Below, piece by piece: positions 44,787 through 52,930 of a stretch of 64,000 nt of DNA. The notes beneath the pieces are model-generated. The model was given only the letters and a program-made list of their open reading frames with translations. It ran no database searches and was not told the DNA's origin. The DNA comes from Actinacidiphila guanduensis (lineage in GTDB: Bacteria > Actinomycetota > Actinomycetes > Streptomycetales > Streptomycetaceae). The position numbers and the translations under genes are program-made. The stretch is from contig NZ_FNIE01000015.1 of assembly GCF_900103985.1 (NCBI RefSeq), positions 62,001 to 126,000 of the forward strand, in the 5' to 3' direction. The stretch's first letter is position 1. Each line of letters starts with the position of its first letter.

Positions 44787-46850
44787 ATGGCCAACGTCGA
44801 CCGCCGAAGGTTCCTGCAGCTCGCCGGGGCCACCGCCGCGGCCTCCGTCCTCACCGGCGGCATCGCCAAGGCGGCCGCCATCCCGGCCGCGGCGGGGACC
44901 GGGACCCTCCAGGACGTCGAGCACGTCGTCGTGCTGATGCAGGAGAACCGCGCCTTCGACCACTACTTCGGCACCCTGCGCGGTGTGCGCGGCTTCGGCG
45001 ACCCGCGGCCGGCGACGCTGCCCAGCGGCAAGTCCGTCTTCCACCAGGCGAATGCCTCCGGGCACGAGACGCTGCCCTTCCGGCCGGACGCCGACAACCT
45101 CGGCCTGCAGTTCATCCAGGACCTCGACCACAGCTGGTCCGGCACCCACCAGGCGTGGAACGGCGGGAACTACGACCGCTGGATCCCGGCGAAGACGACC
45201 ACCACGATGGCGTACCTCACCCGCGAGGACATCCCCTTCCACTACGCCCTCGCCGACGCGTTCACCATCTGCGACGCCTACCACTGCTCGATGCTCAGCT
45301 CCACCGACCCCAACCGCTACTACCTGTACACCGGTTACGCGGGGAACGACGGCAAGGGCGGCGGTCCCGTGCTGGGCAACGAGGAGGCGGGCTACGCCTG
45401 GAGCACCTTCCCCGAGGTGCTGGAAAAGGCGGGCGTGTCCTGGAAGGTCTACCAGGACATCGGCACCGGCCTCGACGCGGCGGGGAGTTGGGGCTGGACC
45501 GGCGACGCCTTCATCGGCAACTACGGCGACAACTCGCTGCTGTACTTCAACCAGTACCGCAACGCCAAGGCCGGCAGCCCGCTGTACGACAAGGCCCGCA
45601 CCGGCACCCATGTCGCGGGCGGGGACGGCTACTTCGACCAGTTGCGGGCCGACGTCCTGGCCGGGAAGCTGCCGCAGGTCTCCTGGATCGCCGCGCCCGA
45701 GGCGTTCTGCGAGCACCCGAACTGGCCGGCCAACTACGGCGCCTGGTACGTCTCGCAGGTGCTGGACGCGCTGACGGCCGATCCCGACGTGTGGAGCCGC
45801 ACCGCCGTCTTCCTCACCTACGACGAGAACGACGGCTTCTTCGACCACGTGGTGCCGCCCTTCCCGCCCGCCTCCGCGGCCCGTGGCCTGTCCACGGTGG
45901 ACGTCACGCAGGACCTCTACACCGGCGGCGTGTCGGGATACGCGGCCGGGCCGTACGGGCTGGGGCCGCGCGTGCCGATGCTGGTGCTCTCGCCCTGGAG
46001 CACGGGCGGCTGGGTCTGCTCGCAGACCTTCGACCACACCTCGATCGTGCAGTTCATCGAGAAGCGGTTCGGGGTGCGCAACCCGAACGTCTCGCCCTGG
46101 CGGCGCGCGGTCTGCGGCGACCTCACCTCCGCCTTCGACTTCACCCGCAGCAACGCGGCGGCGCCGACGCTGCCCGGCACCGGTGGCTACGTCCCGCCGA
46201 ACCACGACAACCCCGGCAGCTACGTCCCGACCCCGCCGGCGGCCGGCGCGCTGCCCAAGCAGGAGCCGGGCCTGCGCAACGCCCGCGCCCTGCCGTACGA
46301 CCTGAGCGCCGACACCCAACCGGTGAGCGGGCGCATGCAGTTCACCTTCGGCAACTTCGGTACGGCGGGCGCGGCCTTCCTCGTCACCTCCGCGGTGCGC
46401 TCGGACGGCCCGTGGCCGTACACCGTCGAGGCGGGCAAGACACTCAGCGACACCTGGGCGATGCCCACCGGCTCGGCCCGCTACGACTTCTCGGTGTACG
46501 GCCCCAACGGCTTCCTGCGCCGGATGGCCGGGACGGCGGGCTCGGCCGGCCCCGAGGTGAGCGCCCGCCACGACGCCTCGACCGGCCACGTCACCCTGGT
46601 GTTCAGCAACCCCTCCTCGGCCCCGGTCACCTTCACGGCCACCGACGCCTACGCCCCCACCCAGCACTACACCTACACCCTCCAGCCGGCCACCTCCCGC
46701 ACCGTCCCCAACTGGGGCGTAGCCGCCGCCAACCGCTGGTACGACATCACGGTCACCTCCTCCACCGACCCCGCCTACATCCGCCGCTTCGCCGCCCACA
46801 TCGAAACGGGCGCCCCCAGCACCAGCGACCCGGCCACGACTACGAGTTGA
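44787..46850 (+). CDS. Phosphocholine-specific phospholipase C, Tat-exported
   Basis: 687 residues, ATG 44787, AGGAG upstream. The N-terminus MANVDRRRFLQLAGATAAAS is a twin-arginine signal. The catalytic alkaline-phosphatase-like domain shows HVVVLMQENRAFDHYFGTLR with the active-site region, SMLSSTDPNRYYLYTGY, and TYDENDGFFDHVVPP with metal-binding Asp/His. Two C-terminal DUF756-type domains follow (RMQFTFGNFGTAGAAFLVTS, HVTLVFSNPSSAPVTFTATD). Family knowledge: hydrolyses phosphatidylcholine or sphingomyelin, often under phosphate control. Complete and of normal length. Secreted folded. Confidence 0.92.
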   Translation: MANVDRRRFLQLAGATAAASVLTGGIAKAAAIPAAAGTGTLQDVEHVVVLMQENRAFDHYFGTLRGVRGFGDPRPATLPSGKSVFHQANASGHETLPFRPDADNLGLQFIQDLDHSWSGTHQAWNGGNYDRWIPAKTTTTMAYLTREDIPFHYALADAFTICDAYHCSMLSSTDPNRYYLYTGYAGNDGKGGGPVLGNEEAGYAWSTFPEVLEKAGVSWKVYQDIGTGLDAAGSWGWTGDAFIGNYGDNSLLYFNQYRNAKAGSPLYDKARTGTHVAGGDGYFDQLRADVLAGKLPQVSWIAAPEAFCEHPNWPANYGAWYVSQVLDALTADPDVWSRTAVFLTYDENDGFFDHVVPPFPPASAARGLSTVDVTQDLYTGGVSGYAAGPYGLGPRVPMLVLSPWSTGGWVCSQTFDHTSIVQFIEKRFGVRNPNVSPWRRAVCGDLTSAFDFTRSNAAAPTLPGTGGYVPPNHDNPGSYVPTPPAAGALPKQEPGLRNARALPYDLSADTQPVSGRMQFTFGNFGTAGAAFLVTSAVRSDGPWPYTVEAGKTLSDTWAMPTGSARYDFSVYGPNGFLRRMAGTAGSAGPEVSARHDASTGHVTLVFSNPSSAPVTFTATDAYAPTQHYTYTLQPATSRTVPNWGVAAANRWYDITVTSSTDPAYIRRFAAHIETGAPSTSDPATTTS

Positions 46851-46866
46851 CGCGGCCTCCCGCCGC

Positions 46867-47298
46867 TCACGCCCGTCGCGTGACGTAGTCCCGCAGCCAG
46901 ACGGCGAGTTCGGGCGGCTGGAGGTCGAGTGCGGCAACGGCCGCGGCGTCCAGGGGGACGCGGACCGGCGTGAAGTCCCCGAGGTCGGGATCGTCCAGTT
47001 CGGGGCCGCCGCGACGGCTCGCGTCCACCTCCAGCACGTCGGCGAGGAAGTAATGGCGGACGACCGTGACGCGCTCGCCCGGGTCGGTCGACGTCAGGAT
47101 CCCGATCGGCGGGCCGATGGTGGCGCCGATCTCCTCCATGACCTCGCGGCGCAGGGCGGCTTCGAGGTCCGCGTCGCCGGCCTCGACGCCGCCGCCGACG
47201 GTCTCGAAGTAGGAGGGGCCACCGGGCCAGCCGCGGCGCAGGAAGACGAGGTGACCGTCGTGGAGCAGAACCGCGCGCACGTTGTGCCGCACCTTCAT
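46867..47298 (-). CDS. Nudix hydrolase
   Basis: 143 residues from ATG 47298 (MKVRHNVRAVLLHDGHLVFL). The Nudix box is complete: GGGVEAGDADLEAALRRE followed by VMEEIGA, matching GX5EX7REUXEEXGU. Substrate unknown (nucleoside diphosphate linked to X). TATCGT lies 7 nt before the ATG, a leaderless layout, which favours this start over the longer frame to 47367. It ends 16 bp from the convergent phospholipase C gene. Confidence 0.9.
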   Translation of the reverse strand: MKVRHNVRAVLLHDGHLVFLRRGWPGGPSYFETVGGGVEAGDADLEAALRREVMEEIGATIGPPIGILTSTDPGERVTVVRHYFLADVLEVDASRRGGPELDDPDLGDFTPVRVPLDAAAVAALDLQPPELAVWLRDYVTRRA

Positions 47299-47370
47299 GC
47301 CCGCGACGATACTGCGACGGTCCGGGCGCGGAGCTGGAGTTGCCGACGCGGCCGACAAGGCGGCCACCCG

Positions 47371-47415
47371 GGCCTGGTTGCGTCCCCTTGGGGGGGCGGG
47401 GGGCCCGGGTGGCCG
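47371..47415 (-). terminator. Terminator of the GH3 gene
   Basis: cggccacccgggcc (47371-47384) and its perfect complement (47402-47415) around a 17-nt loop, 19 bp after the GH3 stop and upstream of the Nudix promoter. Confidence 0.8.
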
Positions 47416-47433
47416 GCGGGTGTGCGGGGGTCG

Positions 47434-50400
47434 TTACGAGGTGGCGGGCGGCATCAGTTGGGCCATGTTGAAGCCGGCTACGTCCTTGCTCGAGCCGATG
47501 CCGTCGCCCCATTGCATGTAGCCCTTGCGGACGCCGTTGTCCTTGTCGTTGTCGTCCAGGGCGAAGGAGAAGACGGTGTTCGCGGTGGGCTGGATCGAGG
47601 TGAGGTCGCTCCAGGGGACGGCCATCTCGTAGAGGGTGGTGTGGGTCGACTCGTTCCGCGTGACATGGACCGTCGCGTTGGTGACCTGGCCGCTGCCCTC
47701 GGTGGGGGCGATCCAGCGGTAGAGCTGGGAGCCCGCCGAGGTGAGGGCGGCGCCGTACTCGTAGTGGCCGTTCACCGAGGCGGTGCTCTCCGTGGCCGAG
47801 GCGCCCGGGACGCCCGAGGTTGCCGCGAACTGCAGGGAGTCGCCCTGCCAGATGTCCGCCCCCGTGGCCGGCTGGGACTGGACGTCGTCGGTCAGGTCGG
47901 CGGTGATGTAGAGGTTCTGGGCGTCCCAGTCGAGCCACACCTTGCCCGACAGGTCGGAGGGACCCCCGTACGGCTGCGAGCCGTCCAGCGTGCTCCACGT
48001 GCCGTCCGCGGTCGCGGCCATGTCGACCGAGGGCCCGTCCTGGACCTGGTCGAGGGTCCACGAGGTGCCCAGGGACTTGCTGACCACCGGGAGGAAGGTG
48101 ACGTGCCCGGAGAACGCCTCCGAGGACAGGTCGCCGGAGATGACGCTGGTCACCGTGAAGGGATAGGGCTTCGCGAAGTCGATTCCGGTCACCGGGACAT
48201 CGACGGTCGCCGTCGACTCCGGGGCGATGGTCGCGGACACCGGCTGGGTGCCCGTGCGGCTGCCGAGCTTCCACGTCACGCCCGTCACGGAAGTGGGCGT
48301 GTCCGAGGGGTTGTCGATCACGACCCGCAGCGAACCGGCCGCCGGGTCGGTCCCGGTGACCACCGGGGTGACCTGCTGGGGCGTGGCGCCGGAGGTCACG
48401 GTGAGCGCGCTCACCGCGGCCTCGGTGTAGGTGCCGGCCCCGCCGGTGAAGGCCGCCGAGGCGTCCAGCTCCGCCTTGGTGCCCGGGCTCGCGCTCGCCG
48501 GGACCTGGACGCTCCAGGTCGCCGTGACCTTCTGGCCGGGCGCGACGCGCGCCACCGAGACCGGTGAGGTCGCCGTCGCCGTCCAGCCGTCGGGCACGGT
48601 GAGGCCCACCGACAGGGCGCGGACGCTCTGCCCGCTGGTGTTGGTGAAGGTCGCGGTCGCGGTGATCGCCGTGTCGGGCTTCACGATGCCGTCCGCCTGG
48701 AGCGTGAACGGGTCCTGCACCACGATCGGCGCGGTGCCGGTCACGCCGTCCACCGTCACCTCGATCGACGCGGCGCCGGGTGCCCGCATGGTGACGACGC
48801 CGGTGCGGCTGACGGAGGCGACCTCCGGGTCGGTGCTGCGGTAGGTGACGTGGGCGCGGGACAGGTCGGCGAAGGACTGGTCGTTGTCGGCCGCCTCGAC
48901 GATGTGGTCCGCGGCAGCGTGCTGCTGCTCCAGCGCGGAGTCCGTGTCCGGGGCGAGCCACGCATTGGTGCCCTTCAGGTCCAGCGCGTCGCCGGGCTTG
49001 AAGACCACCTGGCCGGGCTGGACGGTGACCGTCCGCACCCGTGGGGTGATGGTGCCGTGCACCCGCACCGTGCCGGAGCCGGCGACGGTCGCGGAGTCGG
49101 GCCCGACCCGGAACTGGTAGGCGCCGTCGTGGACCACCTGCTTCAGGGCGTCCTCGTCCCACTGGCTGAGGTCGGCGGCCTTGACGGACAGGCTCACGTG
49201 CTGGGTGTGCCCGGGCGCGAGCACCGCCGTCTTCCGGAAGCCCACCAGCTGCTCCTTGGGCAACTCGGCGCCCGGCACGGTGAACTGGGGGGCCGCGTAG
49301 AGCTGCGCGACTGTCGCGCCCGCGACCGTACCGGTGTTGGTGACGTCGAAGCCGACCTTCACGGTGCCGTCCGCGGACACGGTGCCGGGGCCCACCTGGA
49401 CGTGGGAGTAGGCGAAGTGCGCGTAGGACAGGCCGTAGCCGAAGGGGTAGGTCGGCGTGCCGGTGAAGTACTGGTAGGTGCGGCCGAGTCCGCCGGTCTG
49501 GGACGGGGTGAGGCCGTAGTCGTCCATCGGCGGCAGCTGCGAGTCGCCGGCGTACCACGTGAAGTCCAGGTGGCCGGAGGGGTTCTGCTCGCCGAAGAGG
49601 ACCTGGGCGAGCGCGGTGCCCTGGCTCTCGCCGTTGTAGCCGCTGAAGACGATCGCCGGGAAGTCCTTCCGCGCGGCCTGGATGTCGTACGGGCCGTCGG
49701 CCTGCATGACCATCGCGGTGCGCGGGTTGCCGAGGGCGGCGACCTGGCCGACCAGCGAGTCCTCGTTGCCGGGGAGCGACAGCGCGGAGCGGTCGGTGCC
49801 CTCGTCGGCCACGGCCATGTCCGAGCCGACGACCACGATCACCAGGTCGGCGGCCTTGACCGCGGACTGCGTGGCGGCCGAGCAGGAGGCGGGCGTTGTG
49901 GCGGTGGTCGAGGTGCCGCAGGCGTCGAAGGTGACGGTCGCGGAGGGGTTGGCGGCCTTGACGGCCGCGGTGATGCCCTGCACGGCGTCGACCCTGAGCG
50001 TGGGTTGGCCCGAATATCCGCCCAGCGTCGTGGTGTTCGCGAGATTGCCGAGGATGACGACGTTCTTCAGCTTCGCCGGGTTCGCCGGCAGCAGCGGCGC
50101 CGAGGTGCCCGCGACCTTGTCGTTCTGCAGCAGCACGAGGTCCTGGGCGGCGATCTTCTCGGCGAGCGCCTGGTGGGCGGGCGACTCGATCTGGTCCTTG
50201 GTGATCTTCGTGTACGCGACCTTGCCCGCGGGGTCGAACTCGCCGGTCTCCATGCGGACCGTGAACAGCTTCGTCAGCGCGCCGTCGATGACGCCGGGCG
50301 TCAGCAGGCCCAGCGCGATGGCCGCGTCGATGTTCTGCGTGGTCAACTCGCCGCCGGCGCAGTTCAGCTGGGTGCCGGCCCGCAGCGCGAACGCCTGGCC

Positions 50401-51471
50401 GCCGGCCGCCGCGGAGATCTGCTCGCCGGTGGCGGTGTCGGTCCACGTCGTGCCGTTGGTGGTCCAGCCGGGCGGGGCCCAGTTGTGGGCGCCGGAGGAG
50501 TAGATGTCGCCGATGGCGCCGCAGTCCGAGGTGGTGTATCCGCCGAACCCGTAGGTGGCCTGCAGGAGTTCGTCCACGGTGTAGGTGTCCGCGGGCGCCG
50601 GGGTGCCGTTGATCGCGTTGTAGGACGTCATCACGCCGGAGACGTGGGCGTCCCGCACCAGGCTCGCGAACTGCTTGGTGTAGTAGTCCCGGATGTTCGC
50701 GTCGGTGGTGTTCGCGCTCTGGGTGTGCCGGCTGTTCTCGTCGTTGTTCAGCGCGTAGTGCTTGGCCGTTGCCGCGACCTTCAGGTACGGGGTCATCGGC
50801 TTGCCGCTCGGCGTCTCGCCCTGGTAGCCGTCGACGAAGGCGTCGGCCATCGCGGACGCCAGGTAGGTGTCCTCGCCGAAGGACTCGTTGGTCCGCCCCC
50901 ACCGCGGGTCGCGGTCCATGTTCACCGTGGGCGCCCAGAAGGTGAGGTCGCCGTAGTCGGCGGCGGAGGGGCCGATGTTGTTCTGCCCCTTCCCCCACAG
51001 CGACTTGTCCAGGAAGCCGCGCGCCTCGTCGGATATCGCGGTGGTCTCCTGGTAGGTCAGCTGCGGGTCCCAGGACATGGTGGCGGCGAAGTTCACCGGG
51101 AAACTCGTGGCGGTGACGTCGAGTTCGCCCTGCCCGCCGGCCGCGGTGTCGGCACCGAGCCGGTTGATCCCGTGCTGGCCCTCGCTCCAGTACGTGTACT
51201 GCTGGACCCCGAGCCGGGGGATGGCCGGCGCGTTGTTGGTCTGGAGCTGCGCCACCTTCTCGGGCAGCGTCATCCGCGACACCAGGTCGGCGGCCCGCTC
51301 GGCGAACGAGTAGTGCGTGTCCAGGTAGAGCGGCGTCGTGGCGGCCGCGGCCTTGGTGGCCGGGCCGGCGGGGCTCGCCTCCGCCACGGCCGGCACCCCG
51401 GCCACCACGGTCGCCGCGACGGCGGCGGCCAGCATGCGTCCGGCCGATGTCCGGAGTCTTCGGGAGCGCAA
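47434..51471 (-). CDS. Secreted glycoside hydrolase family 3 protein (beta-glucosidase/xylosidase type), multidomain
   Basis: About 1345 residues. Signal peptide LRSRRLRTSAGRMLAAAVAA ending VPAVAEAS. GH3 N-domain: RAADLVSRMTLPEKVAQLQT, WSEGQHGINR, NMDRDPRWGRTNESFGED, VAATAKHYALNND, and the nucleophile aspartate in GGYTTSDCGAIGDIY. GH3 C-domain: LVIVVVGSDMAVADEGTDRS, then a fibronectin-like domain. Beyond usual GH3 length lie a NEW3-like domain (VTATWSVQVPASASPG) and a C-terminal CBM9/DOMON-like module (GKVWLDWDAQNLYITADL) that may bind sugar. TTG 51471 is chosen because AAGGAG lies 6 nt upstream; GTG 51486 is in frame but has no such site. Nearby LacI-type operator suggests sugar control. Confidence 0.9.
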   Translation of the reverse strand: MRSRRLRTSAGRMLAAAVAATVVAGVPAVAEASPAGPATKAAAATTPLYLDTHYSFAERAADLVSRMTLPEKVAQLQTNNAPAIPRLGVQQYTYWSEGQHGINRLGADTAAGGQGELDVTATSFPVNFAATMSWDPQLTYQETTAISDEARGFLDKSLWGKGQNNIGPSAADYGDLTFWAPTVNMDRDPRWGRTNESFGEDTYLASAMADAFVDGYQGETPSGKPMTPYLKVAATAKHYALNNDENSRHTQSANTTDANIRDYYTKQFASLVRDAHVSGVMTSYNAINGTPAPADTYTVDELLQATYGFGGYTTSDCGAIGDIYSSGAHNWAPPGWTTNGTTWTDTATGEQISAAAGGQAFALRAGTQLNCAGGELTTQNIDAAIALGLLTPGVIDGALTKLFTVRMETGEFDPAGKVAYTKITKDQIESPAHQALAEKIAAQDLVLLQNDKVAGTSAPLLPANPAKLKNVVILGNLANTTTLGGYSGQPTLRVDAVQGITAAVKAANPSATVTFDACGTSTTATTPASCSAATQSAVKAADLVIVVVGSDMAVADEGTDRSALSLPGNEDSLVGQVAALGNPRTAMVMQADGPYDIQAARKDFPAIVFSGYNGESQGTALAQVLFGEQNPSGHLDFTWYAGDSQLPPMDDYGLTPSQTGGLGRTYQYFTGTPTYPFGYGLSYAHFAYSHVQVGPGTVSADGTVKVGFDVTNTGTVAGATVAQLYAAPQFTVPGAELPKEQLVGFRKTAVLAPGHTQHVSLSVKAADLSQWDEDALKQVVHDGAYQFRVGPDSATVAGSGTVRVHGTITPRVRTVTVQPGQVVFKPGDALDLKGTNAWLAPDTDSALEQQHAAADHIVEAADNDQSFADLSRAHVTYRSTDPEVASVSRTGVVTMRAPGAASIEVTVDGVTGTAPIVVQDPFTLQADGIVKPDTAITATATFTNTSGQSVRALSVGLTVPDGWTATATSPVSVARVAPGQKVTATWSVQVPASASPGTKAELDASAAFTGGAGTYTEAAVSALTVTSGATPQQVTPVVTGTDPAAGSLRVVIDNPSDTPTSVTGVTWKLGSRTGTQPVSATIAPESTATVDVPVTGIDFAKPYPFTVTSVISGDLSSEAFSGHVTFLPVVSKSLGTSWTLDQVQDGPSVDMAATADGTWSTLDGSQPYGGPSDLSGKVWLDWDAQNLYITADLTDDVQSQPATGADIWQGDSLQFAATSGVPGASATESTASVNGHYEYGAALTSAGSQLYRWIAPTEGSGQVTNATVHVTRNESTHTTLYEMAVPWSDLTSIQPTANTVFSFALDDNDKDNGVRKGYMQWGDGIGSSKDVAGFNMAQLMPPATS

Positions 51472-51947
51472 GGTTGTCTCCTTCACGTCACGCGCCGCTG
51501 GGGCACAGGTTCATGGGGAGCGTGCACGGCACCGGTGCGGGGCGGCGGCTCGATCGTTGAGCTGACAACGATGTCTCCTCTCACGCGCACCGCACTCGCG
51601 CACGCGGCCGCCCACCGGACCCTTGAGAACTCGCCCAGCCACTGTTCAGCCTGTTCTGAGCGAAAGTCAAGGCATCGCGCAGCAGTGCGCGGGATTGGCG
51701 GAAGCCGTCAAATTACTTGCCTGACAGGGGATTCGGACGCCAACGGGCACGCCGGCCGGGGGCTTGGCCGGGGTGGGCCGAATATGCCGAAAACGGGGCC
51801 GCAGGAGTGCGCAGGGCGTGGGCTTCTGCTCAACACCGTCCAAAATCCCCGGTCCGGGGATGCCTCTCGACCGCGTCCGGGGAAGCCGTCGGGCAGGCTT
51901 GCGCGACGGCCGGGCGGGTGTCGAAGGTGGATTGTAGGTTCGGGAGG
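51472..51947. other. Divergent intergenic region (GH3 / Imm51-like)
   Basis: 476 bp containing the operator above. The patch 51655-51725 is relatively AT-rich (gaaagtcaaggc, caaattacttgcc). No gene is supported. Confidence 0.4.
51553..51575. promoter_or_regulatory. Possible LacI-family operator upstream of the GH3 gene
   Basis: GACAACGATGTC at 51564-51575 resembles the CG-centred palindromes bound by LacI-type regulators. It overlaps an inverted repeat ATCGTTG-N6-CAACGAT (51553-51572). It lies about 85-100 bp upstream of the GH3 start. Confidence 0.45.
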
Positions 51948-52304
51948 GTGGACGAGACCTTGGCGTTGGAGCCGTTGCAGTTCTTCGAGTACGAGCACAA
52001 GCCCGGCCACTACTGCCTGATGCTCAGCGACCGGCACATGGTCGACCTGCTGGACGTCTTCGAGGACTGCGGGCAGTACGGGAACGGGTACGGGTGGGCG
52101 GGCGTGGCCCGTTCGGCGATACGGTCGCGGGCCCCGGAGCTGGCCGGGCGGGTCGCCTTCGACCCCGAGGCGGGCATGTTCGTCGCCCACGGACGCGACC
52201 CCGAGGCCCTGCGCACCCTCGGCACCCTGCTGCGCGAGGCCCTGCACGACCGCGACGTGCTCAGCGAGCTGATCGAGACCGGGGACCCCGACTGGTTCGA
52301 CTGA
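51948..52304 (+). CDS. Imm51-like immunity family protein
   Basis: 118 residues from GTG 51948 (VDETLALEPLQFFEYEHKPG). The core YCLMLSDRHMVDLLDVFEDC then GQYGNGYGWAGVARSAIRSR is what I recall of the Imm51 family, whose members neutralise polymorphic toxins in some genomes. The C-terminus ends GDPDWFD. TAGGTT lies 7 nt before the GTG (leaderless layout). No toxin gene is adjacent, so it would be an orphan immunity protein or a house-keeping derivative. Family assignment is from memory of the motif. Confidence 0.65.
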   Translation: MDETLALEPLQFFEYEHKPGHYCLMLSDRHMVDLLDVFEDCGQYGNGYGWAGVARSAIRSRAPELAGRVAFDPEAGMFVAHGRDPEALRTLGTLLREALHDRDVLSELIETGDPDWFD

Positions 52305-52930
52305 ACGCCCCGGCTGCCACCGGGGGCGAGCCGACACGCAGGGTCCCGAACCGTGATGGAGCCGTGAAGCCCTGGTCACAAGCCTGCTCGCGGGCCGGAT
52401 GAGGCGCTAAGGTGTGGCACCCGGTCGGGGGCAACTGATCTGCGGTGGACGAGGACATGGCACGACCTGGCAGTCAAAACCAGCGCGAGCCCGCAGCGGG
52501 CGAACCCGCGCGGGCGGCCCCCGCGAGCGACACGGCTCCCGATCGGCGAACCCGCGCTCTCAAGAGCTCCACGCGTGGCCGCCATGAGCGCGAGGGCTGC
52601 CGCCGGGGCACCCGCGTGCTTGAGGGGCGCCGCGTGGGGGCGACCGTGCCACGAGGGTTCCCGGCAGGGGTACCGGTGAGCGTGAAGGGTGCCATCTGGG
52701 GGCGCCCTTGAACGTGACGGCCCCCGGTGGGGGTGCCCGTGGGCAGGAACCAGCGGGAGGTCGAAAAGCCCTGGAGCCGAAGGGCGCGTCGCTGTCGAAA
52801 GGGAGAGCGCGCGGAAGTTTCTGAGGAACGAAGAAACTGAGCACGGTGGACTGTCGACAGTGACTCCAGCGCCCGGAGGCGGAGGGGCGTCTCAAAACAA
52901 AGGGGGGCCTCCCGAAAAAGGGGTTACCAC
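52305..52930. other. Intergenic 626 bp upstream of the LAL regulator
   Basis: No gene confidently supported. A GTG frame at 52445-52711 (88 codons) is Arg/Gly/Ala-rich and lacks family features. 52580-52750 is rich in ggggc(g/a)cccg-like pieces. TAAGGT at 52408-52413 is a possible -10 box. 52895-52925 (aaaggggggcctcccgaaaaagg) is the leader of the regulator. Confidence 0.4.

Noticed and set aside
46775..50998. 1407-codon minus-strand frame overlapping the GH3 gene
   Set aside because: Arg/Gly/His-rich shadow frame; the GH3 frame on the same strand has the catalytic motifs.
52445..52711. 88-codon GTG frame upstream of the LAL regulator
   Set aside because: Low-complexity Arg/Gly/Ala sequence, no family features, no convincing ribosome binding site.
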